Assembly: GCA_015061085.1 (NCBI GenBank)
Contig: SUXG01000003.1
Span: forward strand, 1-64,000
Direction of reading: 5' to 3'
Length of the DNA stretch: 64,000 nucleotides
DNA from: Bacteroidales bacterium
GTDB lineage: Bacteria > Bacteroidota > Bacteroidia > Bacteroidales > Muribaculaceae
Below the pieces are notes generated by a model. That model worked only from the letters and a program-made list of their open reading frames with translations. It ran no database searches and was not told where the DNA came from. Both the position numbers and the translations under genes were made by a program. Every line of letters begins with the position of its first letter. Within the stretch, counting starts at the first letter, position 1. This document shows positions 1 to 11,500 of the stretch, in pieces.

Positions 1-511
1 GATCGCTCGCTGACGTCGAGTGTCCCAGTCCCAATAGTTGGATAAATCCATGGGACAGGGACGCATCTCCTTTAGCTTCGCTAATAATTATTTCTATTAA
101 AGATTCGCTAAACGCTCATCTCCAATCTTTTGGAGAATACTTCGCTAAACGCTTCGCTTCGGCTCTGCCAATCCCTACGGGATAAAGCTCCGCTAAACGC
201 TTCGCTTATTCTATAAATTTTAATTTATAATCAGGAGTGTTTAGTGATTGATGACTGACGCATCACGTTGCTTCGGCAAGACTGCCTGCCTCCAATCTTT
301 TGGAGAAAGCTTCGCTAAACGCTCTCCTCAATTTGGAGCAAAAGCACTGCTTAGGCTCCGCCTCCTCGCAGGGAGAGAGATATTATAGTATCTATAATCA
401 CTTTAATTTCTATCCCTTCTATGGCATCTATCGGGAAGTGATTCGGAGAGGAATTGGTGTTTAAAAAATGCAAATCCGACTATAAGTCTTGTCTGATTTT
501 TATTTTTTTGC

Positions 512-519
512 TAACTTTG
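512..519 (+). promoter_or_regulatory. Bacteroidetes-type promoter core TAACTTTG upstream of gpmI
   Basis: TAnnTTTG match, with TTG about 19 nt upstream (490-492) and the CDS starting about 49 nt downstream. Confidence 0.65.
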
Positions 520-567
520 TAGAGAAAAATTTGTTAATATAATAACACGCTAAATATTGATAAAGAA

Positions 568-2076
568 ATGGCAAAAAAAGCATTATTAATGATTCTCGAT
601 GGTTGGGGCATCGGCAATCAAGACAAAGGAGATGTGATTTTCAACACCCCGACACCCTACATTGATTATCTGACAAAAAACTACCCTAATTCGCAACTTA
701 TGGCATGCGGCGAGGATGTCGGTTTGCCTGACGGACAAATGGGTAACTCGGAAGTCGGTCACCTCAATATCGGTGCCGGACGCGTTGTCTATCAAGATTT
801 GGTCAAAATCAACAAAGCAATCGAAGACAAATCAATCCTTAAGAATAAAGAAATCATAAACGCATTCAGCTACGCAAAGCAAAATGGCAAGTCAATCCAT
901 TTTATGGGTCTTGCATCGAATGGTGGTGTTCACAGCTCGTTGGTTCACCTTTATGCTCTTTGCGACATTGCAAAAGAGTATGGCTTGCAAGATGTGTTTA
1001 TCCACTGCTTTATGGACGGACGAGACACCGATCCTAAATCGGGTGCAGGCTTTATCTCCGACATCCAAGAGCATTGTAGCCATAGCGCAGGGCAAGTGGC
1101 AACAATCATCGGTCGCTACTATGCCATGGACCGCGACAAACGTTGGGAACGAGTGAAAGAGGCATACGATATGCTCATCGACTCAAAAGGCAAACAAGCC
1201 GACGACATGGTCGAAGCCGTAAAAGAATCGTATGCTGAGGGTGTAACCGATGAGTTTATCAAGCCAATCGTCAACGCCAAAATCGACTCTCGCATCAAAA
1301 AGGGCGACGTGGTGATATTTTTCAACTATCGCAACGACCGCGCCAAAGAGCTCACAATCGTTCTTACCCAACACGAAGAAGGCGGCATGAAGCCCATCGA
1401 CAATCTTCAATACTACTGTATGACGCCATACGATGCGTCGTTCACAGGCGTCCATATCCTCTTCGACAAGGAAAATGTCAACAACACTTTGGGCGAATAT
1501 CTCTCGGCAAACTCCAAGAACCAGCTCCACATCGCAGAGACAGAGAAGTATGCCCACGTCACATTCTTCTTCAACGGCGGACGCGAGAAAGAGTTTGAAG
1601 GCGAAGAGCGCATCCTTGTGCCATCGCCAAAGGTGGCGACATACGACCTTAAGCCTGAGATGAGTGCCTACGAAGTCAAAGACAAACTTGTCGAAGCAAT
1701 CAGCACAGAGAAGTATGACTTCATCGTTGTCAACTATGCCAACGGCGACATGGTGGGACACACAGGCGTAATGGAAGCAATCGAAAAGGCAGTCATCGCA
1801 ATCGACGAATGTGTCAAAGAGACAGTCGAAGCAGCCAAGGCTCACGGCTACGAGACAATCATCATTGCCGACCATGGAAATGCTGACAATGCCCTCAACC
1901 CTGACGGCTCACCACAACCGGCACACTCGCTTAACCCTGTGCCATTTATCTACGTCACTGAGCACAAAGACGCAATAGTGGAAAACGGCAGACTTGCCGA
2001 TGTAGCTCCTTCATTACTCCAAATCATGGGTCTCCCTCAGCCAAAAGAGATGACAGGCAAATCGCTTATTAAGTAA
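568..2076 (+). CDS. gpmI: 2,3-bisphosphoglycerate-independent phosphoglycerate mutase
   Basis: 502 aa; [40 protein letters not shown] motifs. Confidence 0.97.
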   Translation: MAKKALLMILDGWGIGNQDKGDVIFNTPTPYIDYLTKNYPNSQLMACGEDVGLPDGQMGNSEVGHLNIGAGRVVYQDLVKINKAIEDKSILKNKEIINAFSYAKQNGKSIHFMGLASNGGVHSSLVHLYALCDIAKEYGLQDVFIHCFMDGRDTDPKSGAGFISDIQEHCSHSAGQVATIIGRYYAMDRDKRWERVKEAYDMLIDSKGKQADDMVEAVKESYAEGVTDEFIKPIVNAKIDSRIKKGDVVIFFNYRNDRAKELTIVLTQHEEGGMKPIDNLQYYCMTPYDASFTGVHILFDKENVNNTLGEYLSANSKNQLHIAETEKYAHVTFFFNGGREKEFEGEERILVPSPKVATYDLKPEMSAYEVKDKLVEAISTEKYDFIVVNYANGDMVGHTGVMEAIEKAVIAIDECVKETVEAAKAHGYETIIIADHGNADNALNPDGSPQPAHSLNPVPFIYVTEHKDAIVENGRLADVAPSLLQIMGLPQPKEMTGKSLIK

Positions 2077-2104
2077 GCACTTTTTCATAACCATTCATAT
2101 TCAA

Positions 2105-2137
2105 GGCAGCCGACATTCAGCACGACTGCCTTTTTTT
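2105..2137 (+). terminator. Intrinsic terminator after gpmI
   Basis: GGCAG...CTGCC hairpin followed by a T7 run. Confidence 0.6.
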
Positions 2138-2183
2138 GCGCATAATTTTGGCACATATCATCGCAGTTACAGAAAAAAATCGC

Positions 2184-2191
2184 TAACTTTG
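2184..2191 (+). promoter_or_regulatory. Promoter core TAACTTTG upstream of typA
   Basis: TAnnTTTG match 19 nt before the typA start. Confidence 0.6.
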
Positions 2192-2209
2192 TAGTTTAAA
2201 TCGAAATTT

Positions 2210-4006
2210 ATGCAGGATATTAGGAACATAGCAATCATTGCTCACGTTGACCATGGCAAAACGACACTTGTCGATAAGATGCTACTTGCCGGTCACCTAT
2301 TCAGAGAAAACCAAAACACCGGAGAGTTAATCCTCGACAATAATGATTTGGAACGCGAACGTGGCATAACAATCCTATCTAAAAACGTTTCTATCGACTA
2401 TAAAGGTACAAAGATAAACATCATCGACACTCCGGGTCACGCCGACTTCGGAGGCGAGGTGGAACGCGTGCTTAACATGGCAGACGGCTGCCTTCTGCTT
2501 GTCGATGCTTTTGAGGGTCCGATGCCGCAGACTCGTTTTGTGCTTCAAAAAGCCATTCAAATGGGGCTTAAGCCGGTGGTCGTTGTCAATAAGGTGGATA
2601 AGCCGAATTGTCGTCCTGAGGAAGTCAACGAAATGGTGTTTGACCTTATGTTCAACCTCAACGCCACTGAAGAACAGCTTGACTTTCCGACTATTTACGG
2701 CTCAGCAAAACAAAATTGGATGAGCAAAGATTGGAAAAATCCGACTACCGACATCACCGCATTGCTTGATACTATCATCGAACACATCCCTGCTCCGACT
2801 CAGCTCGAAGGCGACTCGCAGATGCTTATCACTTCGTTGGACTTCTCTAACTATGTCGGACGTATCGCAATCGGACGCGTACATCGTGGCGTAATCAAAG
2901 AAGGCATGGACATCGCTCTTTGTAAAAAAGACGGCTCTGTGCAAAAGCAACGCATCAAGGAGCTTCATACGTTTGAAGGCATGACACGTAAGAAGACCGA
3001 CCAAGTCGGCAGTGGCGACATTTGCGCTATCGTCGGACTTGAAAGCTTTGAAATCGGCGATACAATCTCGACAATTGAAAACCCTGAGCCTCTGCCTCGT
3101 ATCGCTATCGACGAGCCGACAATGTCGATGACTTTCACTATCAACGATTCTCCTTTCTTTGGCAAAGACGGAAAATATGTCACCTCTCGCCACATCGCCG
3201 AGCGTCTGACCAAAGAGCTTGACCGCAACCTTGCGCTCAGAGTCAGCAAGTCGGAGACTGAAGATATATGGACTGTCTATGGTCGTGGCGTGTTGCACCT
3301 CTCAGTGCTCATCGAGACCATGCGTCGCGAAGGCTACGAGCTACAAGTCGGTCAGCCACAAGTCATTATCAAAGAAATCGACGGAGTGAAATGCGAGCCT
3401 ATCGAAGCGCTGTCGATAAATGTCCCTGAAGAATATTCAAGCAAGGTGGTCGATATGGTGACACGTCGCAAAGGCGAAATTGTCTCTATGGAAACACAAA
3501 ACGACCGCATCCACATCGAATTCAATATCCCGTCGCGAGGAATCATCGGATTGCGCAACAATGTGCTGACAGCCACTGCCGGCGAAGCAATCATGGCTCA
3601 CCGATTTGCCGAATACCAACCATGGAAAGGCGACATCGAACGACGCACCAACGGCTCTCTAATCGCTATGGAAGCCGGTACTGCCTACGCCTACGCTATC
3701 GATAAGCTCCAAGACCGCGGACGTTTCTTCATCTTCCCTCAAGAGGAAGTCTATGCAGGACAAGTGGTCGGCGAAAATGCCAAGGATAACGACATTGTTG
3801 TCAACGTCACCAAATCCAAGAAGCTGACCAACATGCGTGCCAGCGGTGCCGACGACAAAGCGCGTATCATCCCTCCGGTGGTGTTCTCTTTGGAAGAAGC
3901 GTTGGAATACATCAAGGAAGACGAATACGTCGAAGTCACCCCTAACCATATTCGCCTGCGTAAGATTATCCTCGACGAAATCGAACGCAAACGTGCCAAC
4001 CGATAA
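2210..4006 (+). CDS. typA: Translational GTPase TypA/BipA
   Basis: 598 aa; [42 protein letters not shown]. Confidence 0.97.
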   Translation: MQDIRNIAIIAHVDHGKTTLVDKMLLAGHLFRENQNTGELILDNNDLERERGITILSKNVSIDYKGTKINIIDTPGHADFGGEVERVLNMADGCLLLVDAFEGPMPQTRFVLQKAIQMGLKPVVVVNKVDKPNCRPEEVNEMVFDLMFNLNATEEQLDFPTIYGSAKQNWMSKDWKNPTTDITALLDTIIEHIPAPTQLEGDSQMLITSLDFSNYVGRIAIGRVHRGVIKEGMDIALCKKDGSVQKQRIKELHTFEGMTRKKTDQVGSGDICAIVGLESFEIGDTISTIENPEPLPRIAIDEPTMSMTFTINDSPFFGKDGKYVTSRHIAERLTKELDRNLALRVSKSETEDIWTVYGRGVLHLSVLIETMRREGYELQVGQPQVIIKEIDGVKCEPIEALSINVPEEYSSKVVDMVTRRKGEIVSMETQNDRIHIEFNIPSRGIIGLRNNVLTATAGEAIMAHRFAEYQPWKGDIERRTNGSLIAMEAGTAYAYAIDKLQDRGRFFIFPQEEVYAGQVVGENAKDNDIVVNVTKSKKLTNMRASGADDKARIIPPVVFSLEEALEYIKEDEYVEVTPNHIRLRKIILDEIERKRANR

Positions 4007-4097
4007 GTCCGACAGGGGGATATGTCGCCTATGGCATACTCGTCAATCGACATCACGTCGCACTCTTATTCAGACAAGACTAACGACTAATATTATC

Positions 4098-4133
4098 AAA
4101 GGCTTTCAGTCACACCCGACGAAAGCCTTTTTT
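4098..4133 (+). terminator. Terminator after typA
   Basis: AAAGGCTTTC...GAAAGCCTTTTTT. Confidence 0.7.
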
Positions 4134-4183
4134 CTGCACCGACTATTATTCGGAGAGCACTTAAGGTCTCTAATGACACACAG

Positions 4184-4261
4184 TGTCCCAGTGTCCCATT
4201 TGTCCCGCTTGTCCCGTTTGTCCCATTTGTCCCGTCCCCCCCGGGTGGGACAAGTGGGACA
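4184..4261. repeat. 9-bp periodic TGTCCC tandem array followed by an inverted copy (GGGACA x2)
   Basis: TGTCCC at 4184, 4192, 4201, 4210, 4219 and 4228; GGGACA at 4247 and 4256; forms a ~19-bp near-perfect stem. Confidence 0.85.
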
Positions 4262-4338
4262 GTCGTTGACACAATGCGAACACAATAGCCCGAGAATGCG
4301 TTGTAACTATAGAAAAGACACTATGCTTAAACACTGCT

Positions 4339-4833
4339 ATGAAAAAACTTCTTCTGCTGTCTATTGCATTTTTTACGCTGACTCTGCCTGCTCAAAAGAC
4401 TTGGCAGACGACTGAGCCTGTCGAGCAAATCAGCATACGCTCCAATCAGTTGCCGATCGCAGCCCAAACGTTTATCAACACCCTTTTTCCATCGATTGCC
4501 ATAAAATCGGCAATACGCGACATCGCTGACGATGAGTACGACGTCACGATGACCAACGGCTATGAGATGATTTTCGACAACGAAGGATATTGGCTTGAAA
4601 TCGATGCTCCGGACAACGCGATGTTTCCCTGTGGCATCATCGAGCAAATTGTCGAGACCGATGTATTTATCTCCCTTTTGGAAAACGAAATATCTGCCGA
4701 GCCGATAGCCTGCTACGTCAAGTCGGTGGCCTATATCCCCGACTATGGCTATGTCATCCTATACTCTCTTCCAAATCGCGAGGAGGAGAATATCATCATC
4801 GATACCGAGGGAAACATTTGGGGTTGGCACTGA
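4339..4833 (+). CDS. Secreted PepSY-like domain protein
   Basis: 164 aa; signal peptide MKKLLLLSIAFFTLTLPAQ and DVTMTNGYEMIFDNEGYWLEID-type repeat. Confidence 0.65.
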   Translation: MKKLLLLSIAFFTLTLPAQKTWQTTEPVEQISIRSNQLPIAAQTFINTLFPSIAIKSAIRDIADDEYDVTMTNGYEMIFDNEGYWLEIDAPDNAMFPCGIIEQIVETDVFISLLENEISAEPIACYVKSVAYIPDYGYVILYSLPNREEENIIIDTEGNIWGWH

Positions 4834-4836
4834 CGA

Positions 4837-6216
4837 CTACGACATCAGTTGGTAGGCAAAGACCGATAGTATCATTATCGGAGCAAGGTATCTGACCAAG
4901 ACTCTGACTATCGGGAAAAAGCGTACGGCGACTTTGCCATTGTTAGTAACCTCATTGCGGAAAAAGCCCTTAGGCACTACCCAACCGACATAAATACACG
5001 TCAGCAAAGCCGCTATCGGAAGCATGTAATTGGTCGTCGTCGAATCCAAAAAGTCAAAAAGGTTTTTGCCAAACAAAGTCATATCCGAAAGCACACCTTG
5101 CGACAATGAGCATAGAGGGCTGAAAATCAGCAACGGCAATATCACCAATAACGTTGCTTTCTTTCTCGAAAACCTCATTTTCTCCTGAAAAAACAATATT
5201 GACACCTCCGAAATCGACACCGTCGAAGTCAAGGCCGCGATGACCAGCAAAAGGAAGAATAATGCCGACCACACTTGCGTCAATGGCATTTGTGCAAACA
5301 CTTGTGGCAGAGTGACAAACACTAATGCAGCGCTTTGCAATTCACTGCCGTCACCACCAATTCCGAACGACCTCACTGCCGGAAAGATGATGAAGCCCAT
5401 CAACAATGCCACCAAGAAATCGCAGAACGACACCGAAACAGCCGTCGTCGTCAAATTGTCTTTCTTCGGAAAATAGGAGCTGTAAGTAATCAATATTCCC
5501 ATTCCCAACGATAGAGAGAAAAATGCCTGACCTAATGCACTGATAAAGACGCCTGCATTCAATTTACTGAAATCAGGACGCAAGAAAAATTCCACTCCTT
5601 CGTCGGCGTTAGGTAACGACAAAGCCACACCACAAAGCACCAATAAAATAACAAAAAGCAACGGCATCAACGCATTCGACATCCTTTCTATCCCGCTCTT
5701 TACGCCTTTAAGCAGAATAAACATATTGACAGCCAACACTATTACAATCCACAACATTGGCGACCATGCAGAGCCGACAAAGTCTGAAAATTGCGTAGCG
5801 AACACATCTTTCATATCCGATGCTGTAATGCCTTCACCCACACCTGCATACAGCGAGCCGTCGATTGAGCCCCACAGGTAGTGCATCGTCCATGCCGCCA
5901 CCACCATATAAAAACATGTTATCATATATGATGCGAGCAACGAGATTACGCCTATACCCCACCACGGCTTCGAGGGCGTCAATCGTTTGAAAGCACCGAC
6001 TGTGTCCAACCCCGTCCCTCTACCAAGCGAAAACTCTGCCAACATCACCGGTATTCCAAGCAATAAAATACAGCCGATATAGACCACTAAAAAAGCAGCA
6101 CCTCCATTTTCTTGCACTTCATTCGGAAAACGCCAAACATTTCCCAATCCGACTGCCGACCCTACTGTCGCAGCTATCAGACTTATCTTGCTGCCAAAAC
6201 TCACTTTTTCACTCAT
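4837..6216 (-). CDS. Sodium-dependent transporter, NSS/SNF family
   Basis: 459 aa; SKISLIAATVGSAVGLGNVWRFPNEVQENGGAAF is the typical TM1 of the NSS family. Confidence 0.93.
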   Translation of the reverse strand: MSEKVSFGSKISLIAATVGSAVGLGNVWRFPNEVQENGGAAFLVVYIGCILLLGIPVMLAEFSLGRGTGLDTVGAFKRLTPSKPWWGIGVISLLASYMITCFYMVVAAWTMHYLWGSIDGSLYAGVGEGITASDMKDVFATQFSDFVGSAWSPMLWIVIVLAVNMFILLKGVKSGIERMSNALMPLLFVILLVLCGVALSLPNADEGVEFFLRPDFSKLNAGVFISALGQAFFSLSLGMGILITYSSYFPKKDNLTTTAVSVSFCDFLVALLMGFIIFPAVRSFGIGGDGSELQSAALVFVTLPQVFAQMPLTQVWSALFFLLLVIAALTSTVSISEVSILFFQEKMRFSRKKATLLVILPLLIFSPLCSLSQGVLSDMTLFGKNLFDFLDSTTTNYMLPIAALLTCIYVGWVVPKGFFRNEVTNNGKVAVRFFPIVRVLVRYLAPIMILSVFAYQLMS

Positions 6217-6253
6217 ACGAATAATACCTTTATCGTTGCTAAACTATTACAAA

Positions 6254-8578
6254 TCAGAATGGATAACCGATAGCGAGATGAAACGCAAAAGCGTTTTTAA
6301 ACGGAATGTTGAAATAGTGTGACGAGCCGGTGTTGTAGGGAGCATGAAGACCATATCCCAAGTCGCCTCGCACAACAATCATTCCCAAGTCGCATCGCAG
6401 ACCGATGCCGGTGCCTAAAGCCAAATCCTTTAAAAACGTAGAGCCTTTCAACAGCCCTCCCGGTCGTTGAGAATCCTCTTTGAGCAACCAAATATTTCCG
6501 GCATCAAGAAAGACTGCCCCATGAATAACACTAAACAATGGAAACCGATACTCTGCATTCAGTTCAACCTTGAACGTACCCGTCTGGTCGAAATATCCGT
6601 TCACCTGATCATGCGGTGCGCGATAACTGCCCGGACCTATCGAGCGAACAGTGAATGCACGTATCGAATTGGCCCCTCCGATGTAGAATTGCTCAGCGTA
6701 GGGCACTTCCTTCGAATTGCGATAAGCATGTGCCACTCCCAACGACGCTCTGACCACAAACCAATGCTCCGTTCTCGGAATTAATCGTCGGCTATAGACC
6801 ACTTGTGCCGTCCCCTTGACAAACTGCGAGAACGGTGTACCAAACAAATGCTTTTCACCCTTAGCCCCACACAACGTATAAATTCCGTCAAAGATATTGC
6901 CTGCCTCAGTCAATGTCGCTGTGAAATTTATACGATTTATCTTTTCACGTTCAAGATACTTATCCAACGTGTAGGAATAACTCAATTTCGGGATAAACTG
7001 ACTCTGAAAACTCAATGCGATAGCCGGATTGCTCTGCATTATCGAATCAAAAGCCGTTGTCGTATTTATCAGCTTTGTGTATGCCAATTTAAACGGAGTG
7101 AACGTGTGACGAGTATTTCTCGTTGCCCGCCATTCGTAGGAAATTCCCGTTTCAAACTGCGCCATCTTAAAATAATGAGGGCGATTAAGCAGTCGTCCGC
7201 TCAACGATATTGTAGTCCAATTCAGCTCGCGCTGACTACGTGGGATAAACTTCGGAGCAAGCAATCTCGGAAACGACAGCGAACTTGTCAACCCAAATTC
7301 ATAACTATTGAACAGCGACGACTTGTTGCGCCCCGTCTGCCATTCATACGTCGCATCCAACACCACCGACAGTTTTTCCGCTCCTCCGAAAATATTGTGA
7401 TGAGTCAACCCAAGACTTACACCCGGACCAAGATAGCTATTCGACTTTGATGCCACATTGACCTCAATCGTAGCCTCCATCGGCTGATCCATACGACAAT
7501 TGACAACCAAATCAAGCGTATCAATTAGCAACGCTGTGTCTCGCGGCACAGCCTGAATGTCGATAGCACTGAATATCCCAAGACGTGAAAGACGTGTCTG
7601 GGTGCGGTCCATCTCTCTGACAGCAAACAATCTGCCCTTCTTGAATGTGATGCACGACGGCACAAGATTATCGTCAAGATTAGTCGGACGCATCACGACG
7701 ACCTTTGCCTGTGGAGAATCAATCGTGTCGGCAAAATCTGTCGCCATCGGGTTTGCTCGCAATACGTTTACCTCGACATTCCCCGTTTTGTATTGACGCA
7801 ATGCCACTTGCGGCGTTGTTGCCGCGTATGCCAGCTTCAGAGTTACGCCTCCGGGATTAACCATCGTATCGGCAAGAAATTCGATATATTCCGGTCGGAA
7901 GAAATAATAGCCCCTATTTCGCATCCTATTGGCAACTACTGTCCTGACCGAAATCAAAGAGTCTGTGCAAAACTTCTCTCCCACCCTCAGATAGTCACTC
8001 TTCTTAAGCAACGAATCCACAAATTGGCTTGTCGGATTGCTCCTATCGTTGAAATAGATAATCGAATCTATAAGATACGGTTTCGACACACTCACTGCAT
8101 AGTTGACTCGCGCCTTCTTCGGATTCTTTTTATTATACTCCAACTCATATTTTGCAGTCGATGCGAAATAGCCGTTATTATCCAAAATATCTTCTATCAT
8201 TTTAACTCTGGCATCAGGTCGAACATCACTGACAAGCACCGGCATCGCCACCAACTTGTCATAGAGCCAACCCTCAATACCCTTGGCAGAATCGTTCCAA
8301 TTATTATAAACCCACAGCCCGATTGGAAACGGCGTGCGAACGTATGGCGACATGAACGGCATCGGATTATTCGGCGCAACATCGACTGCACCCTTAATTT
8401 CAGAAACCAAATCCGAATTAAGTTTCTCTCCTCCTGTCGTACTGATATTTATGTGATTAACACCGGTGTATAGCACCTCTCCTTCGTCCAAACGCTTGGT
8501 TGTAGAGCATGAGACTGCCATACAAACCACGACAATCAACAATACTATTATCCGACCATATTTCCTAATTGAGAACAT
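6254..8578 (-). CDS. BamA/TamA-family outer membrane lipoprotein (TamL-like)
   Basis: Lipobox AVSCSTTKRLDEGEVLYTGV; POTRA-like region; C-terminal YIGGANSIRAFTVRSIGPGSY ... FHLAIGYPF beta-barrel end. Start set at the internal Met (8578). Confidence 0.88.
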   Translation of the reverse strand: MFSIRKYGRIIVLLIVVVCMAVSCSTTKRLDEGEVLYTGVNHINISTTGGEKLNSDLVSEIKGAVDVAPNNPMPFMSPYVRTPFPIGLWVYNNWNDSAKGIEGWLYDKLVAMPVLVSDVRPDARVKMIEDILDNNGYFASTAKYELEYNKKNPKKARVNYAVSVSKPYLIDSIIYFNDRSNPTSQFVDSLLKKSDYLRVGEKFCTDSLISVRTVVANRMRNRGYYFFRPEYIEFLADTMVNPGGVTLKLAYAATTPQVALRQYKTGNVEVNVLRANPMATDFADTIDSPQAKVVVMRPTNLDDNLVPSCITFKKGRLFAVREMDRTQTRLSRLGIFSAIDIQAVPRDTALLIDTLDLVVNCRMDQPMEATIEVNVASKSNSYLGPGVSLGLTHHNIFGGAEKLSVVLDATYEWQTGRNKSSLFNSYEFGLTSSLSFPRLLAPKFIPRSQRELNWTTISLSGRLLNRPHYFKMAQFETGISYEWRATRNTRHTFTPFKLAYTKLINTTTAFDSIMQSNPAIALSFQSQFIPKLSYSYTLDKYLEREKINRINFTATLTEAGNIFDGIYTLCGAKGEKHLFGTPFSQFVKGTAQVVYSRRLIPRTEHWFVVRASLGVAHAYRNSKEVPYAEQFYIGGANSIRAFTVRSIGPGSYRAPHDQVNGYFDQTGTFKVELNAEYRFPLFSVIHGAVFLDAGNIWLLKEDSQRPGGLLKGSTFLKDLALGTGIGLRCDLGMIVVRGDLGYGLHAPYNTGSSHYFNIPFKNAFAFHLAIGYPF

Positions 8579-11500
8579 CATATCCTTCACTTTCAGGGAT
8601 TTCATCACCCATGATAGAATCCGGAGTTACAACCACTTTTGTCGGCTTATCTTCCTTTTTAATGCTATCTGTGAGCGATTTTGTTTTCTTCTTTCCTATA
8701 TCGAAAAGCTGCTTTAAATTAGTCAAACGACGCTTCATCACAAAGCCGGCACCGGTCTCTATGATTTCTCCTTCGAGAATACTTTCATATTCGGCATGAC
8801 GAAACAGCTTAAGATACATGCTCAAATTATTCGCCTGCTTAAGCATATACTCAAACGATATGTTCGAAATCAGATTTTGAGCAAAATTCTCGTCGGCAGT
8901 GGCATCTGTGGTGTAATTACCACCGACCACAATCTTAAACTTATTATTAAACAACGACTTTGACACCTGATACGAATAACTCATCGACGACGAACTTCGG
9001 CCATTGACTGTCTTGTCGTATTGATCTATACCGAATGACAAATCCACTCCGCGAATATTGCTTGCCGCCCACGAATTAAGTTTTGAACTTAAGAACGAAT
9101 ATAGAGCATTTTCCCCTATATCAGACGCCGATGTCGCAGCCCCTCCGATATAGGCGTTAGTTATAAGCATATTCATAGCTTGATTGGAACGCTGATCCTG
9201 ACTCATCGACTTCAATTCGTTCTGGACCGTCACATCATCATCTGTCGTAACATCAAACAAAATGCCCATATTACTCAACGTGTTAGACAAGTTCAACGAA
9301 ATATCAAAATTCACAACTCTCGAATTTTGTCCATCTTGCTTCACCGATGCTTTCATCTTATTGATAGCCTTAATGTTTAGTATCGGATTCATCAGCTCGC
9401 CATTCCATAGCACATAACTGTTTGGCTCCAACGTAAACAATTTTTCACCCATAATCGGTGGCGTATATCTTACATATCCTGTCCCCAAATTCAGCTGACC
9501 ATTAAGTCGCATATCGCCCATATAGCTCTGACTATACACAAGATTGCCATACGGCGTCAGTTGCACCCTGTCTGCTCCGGACGCCGACAGATTAACCGTC
9601 GCTTTGGCGCCATTCACTATGTTGAGATTTGCATTGATTCGCATGCTTGTCGAGGACACAGCCTCTGTATCAACCTCTACTCGCTTCGTAGTATCCGAAA
9701 ATGCCACAAATTTCACAACCTCCGACGAACCTTGCTCCGTGATTATGGACTGTGCATCAGGAATTGTGTAATAGACATCTGTCGCAGGCAATACCGATGT
9801 AGTCAATGCTATATCAAGCGCACTGAGACTGCCTTTTGCCGATGCATCAAACGTCAGGAACAATTTGCCATAAATATCGCTCTTCGCTCGCTTGTCATTA
9901 TTAATCACCTGCATTTCTTTTGCCGACAACTTCAAATCCACACCGATACCATCAATCCTTCGCGCATCGATATCGCCTGTGACCACCAACGGATTATCAT
10001 TGGCACCCCACACCTTAAAATCATTAAATCTTATCACATTATCACTCACCGGCACATCCTCACTATCCAACGCCAACGAACTGCCCATTATCGGAAGAAA
10101 CACCGATGCCTCATCAAACCGAATATGACCATTCAGCAACGGCTCCGTCAGACTGCCCGTCATCGTCATATCACCACTTACCGTGCCTGCGACTTGCGCC
10201 ACATCCTTGCCTAAAAAAGCATTGGCTATCTTCATCGGGAATGAATCCAATTTAAGCCCAAGACGTGTCTGCGTATTACCGACCGAATCGGCTACATTCT
10301 TCAATCCATATCCCGTCAATACCTTCTTGTCATCGACAAGCAACGACACTCGCGCTCCTGCCTTGCCTTCATAACCCATGCCGGCAGCAAAATCCAAATC
10401 AAAATCGCCAAGCTTCTTTCGCTCATAGGTCAACGCATCGACGCCTATGCTCCCCTTTCCTCCGATGGAGTTTCCTCGGAACACAAGTTTCATATCCGAA
10501 CTGACTGTGCCCTGAATCGGTGGTGCCAAAGCCGACATTTTCAAAAAGTCCTCAATGTGCAAATTCGACAGGTTGACTTGCAACGCTTCTCCTTTATCGT
10601 CAGTGACTGTCTGTAATTTTATATAGCTATCCTGACTATGCGCCTCAAGATTGGCATCGACGTGCGACGACGTCAGTGTGTAGTCCAAATGATTATCATC
10701 ATTGAACGACCATGGCATATAAGCAATCGTCGCATTCAACGGTGTAAAGTGAACCGACACTACCGTGTCCTGCATTGCAGCAGTAAATCCCAAACGATAA
10801 CCGACTTCTCCGGCTATGTTTTTCTGAGTCAACGATGCCGATGCTCTATTGCCACCTATATAACCCTTCAAATCCACTTGCGCAAACTCATCAAGATTAC
10901 CCTTCTGATTACCGACATGCAAACGATAGTCGATCATTTTGCCCCTGTCGCCCATGTTAAGAGTCACCGTATCCAATCGCATTGCACCGAAATCAAAATT
11001 CTGAACATATCCATCAAATGCCAATTTCTCCGATTTGCTGAATTTGAAATCGACAGAATCTACCGACATCCCTGCCACTGCAAGCACTTGCTTTATCATT
11101 CCTTTTCCCCTTGCTTTGACCTCCATATCCATAGGCGGCATCAGCCTTTTTACTTCCTCGACAGATATATTTCGCCTATCAATCTGCAACTTCAACGAAT
11201 CAGTCATGGACATCAATCCGCCGACAAGCGAATCAAGAGCACACCGACTCGCAAATGTTGCCGAAACATTAGGAGCTTTGACATTCAAACCGACTCTCTG
11301 CACCTCACTTTCAAATTTAAACGAAAGCCCGTCAGGCAAATGTATCGCACGATTATTTAAATCCCAATCTATCGAACTCAATTTCAAATCGATGTCATAA
11401 ATATGTCTGTCTATATCAGCATTCCCCTTCAATGAAATTTCTGCCGAACCGGAATTGGCCTCATCTGTCAGACCGAGCTTTCGCAAATCGACATAATTTA

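Noticed and set aside
1183-1875. 230-aa minus ORF inside gpmI
   Set aside because: Antisense shadow of a strongly supported CDS; Cys/Phe/Val-rich translation typical of a codon-biased antisense frame
7793-11360. Long plus ORFs (226, 217, 240 aa) antisense to tamL and tamB
   Set aside because: Complementary shadows; no recognisable domains, Arg/His/Ile-rich composition
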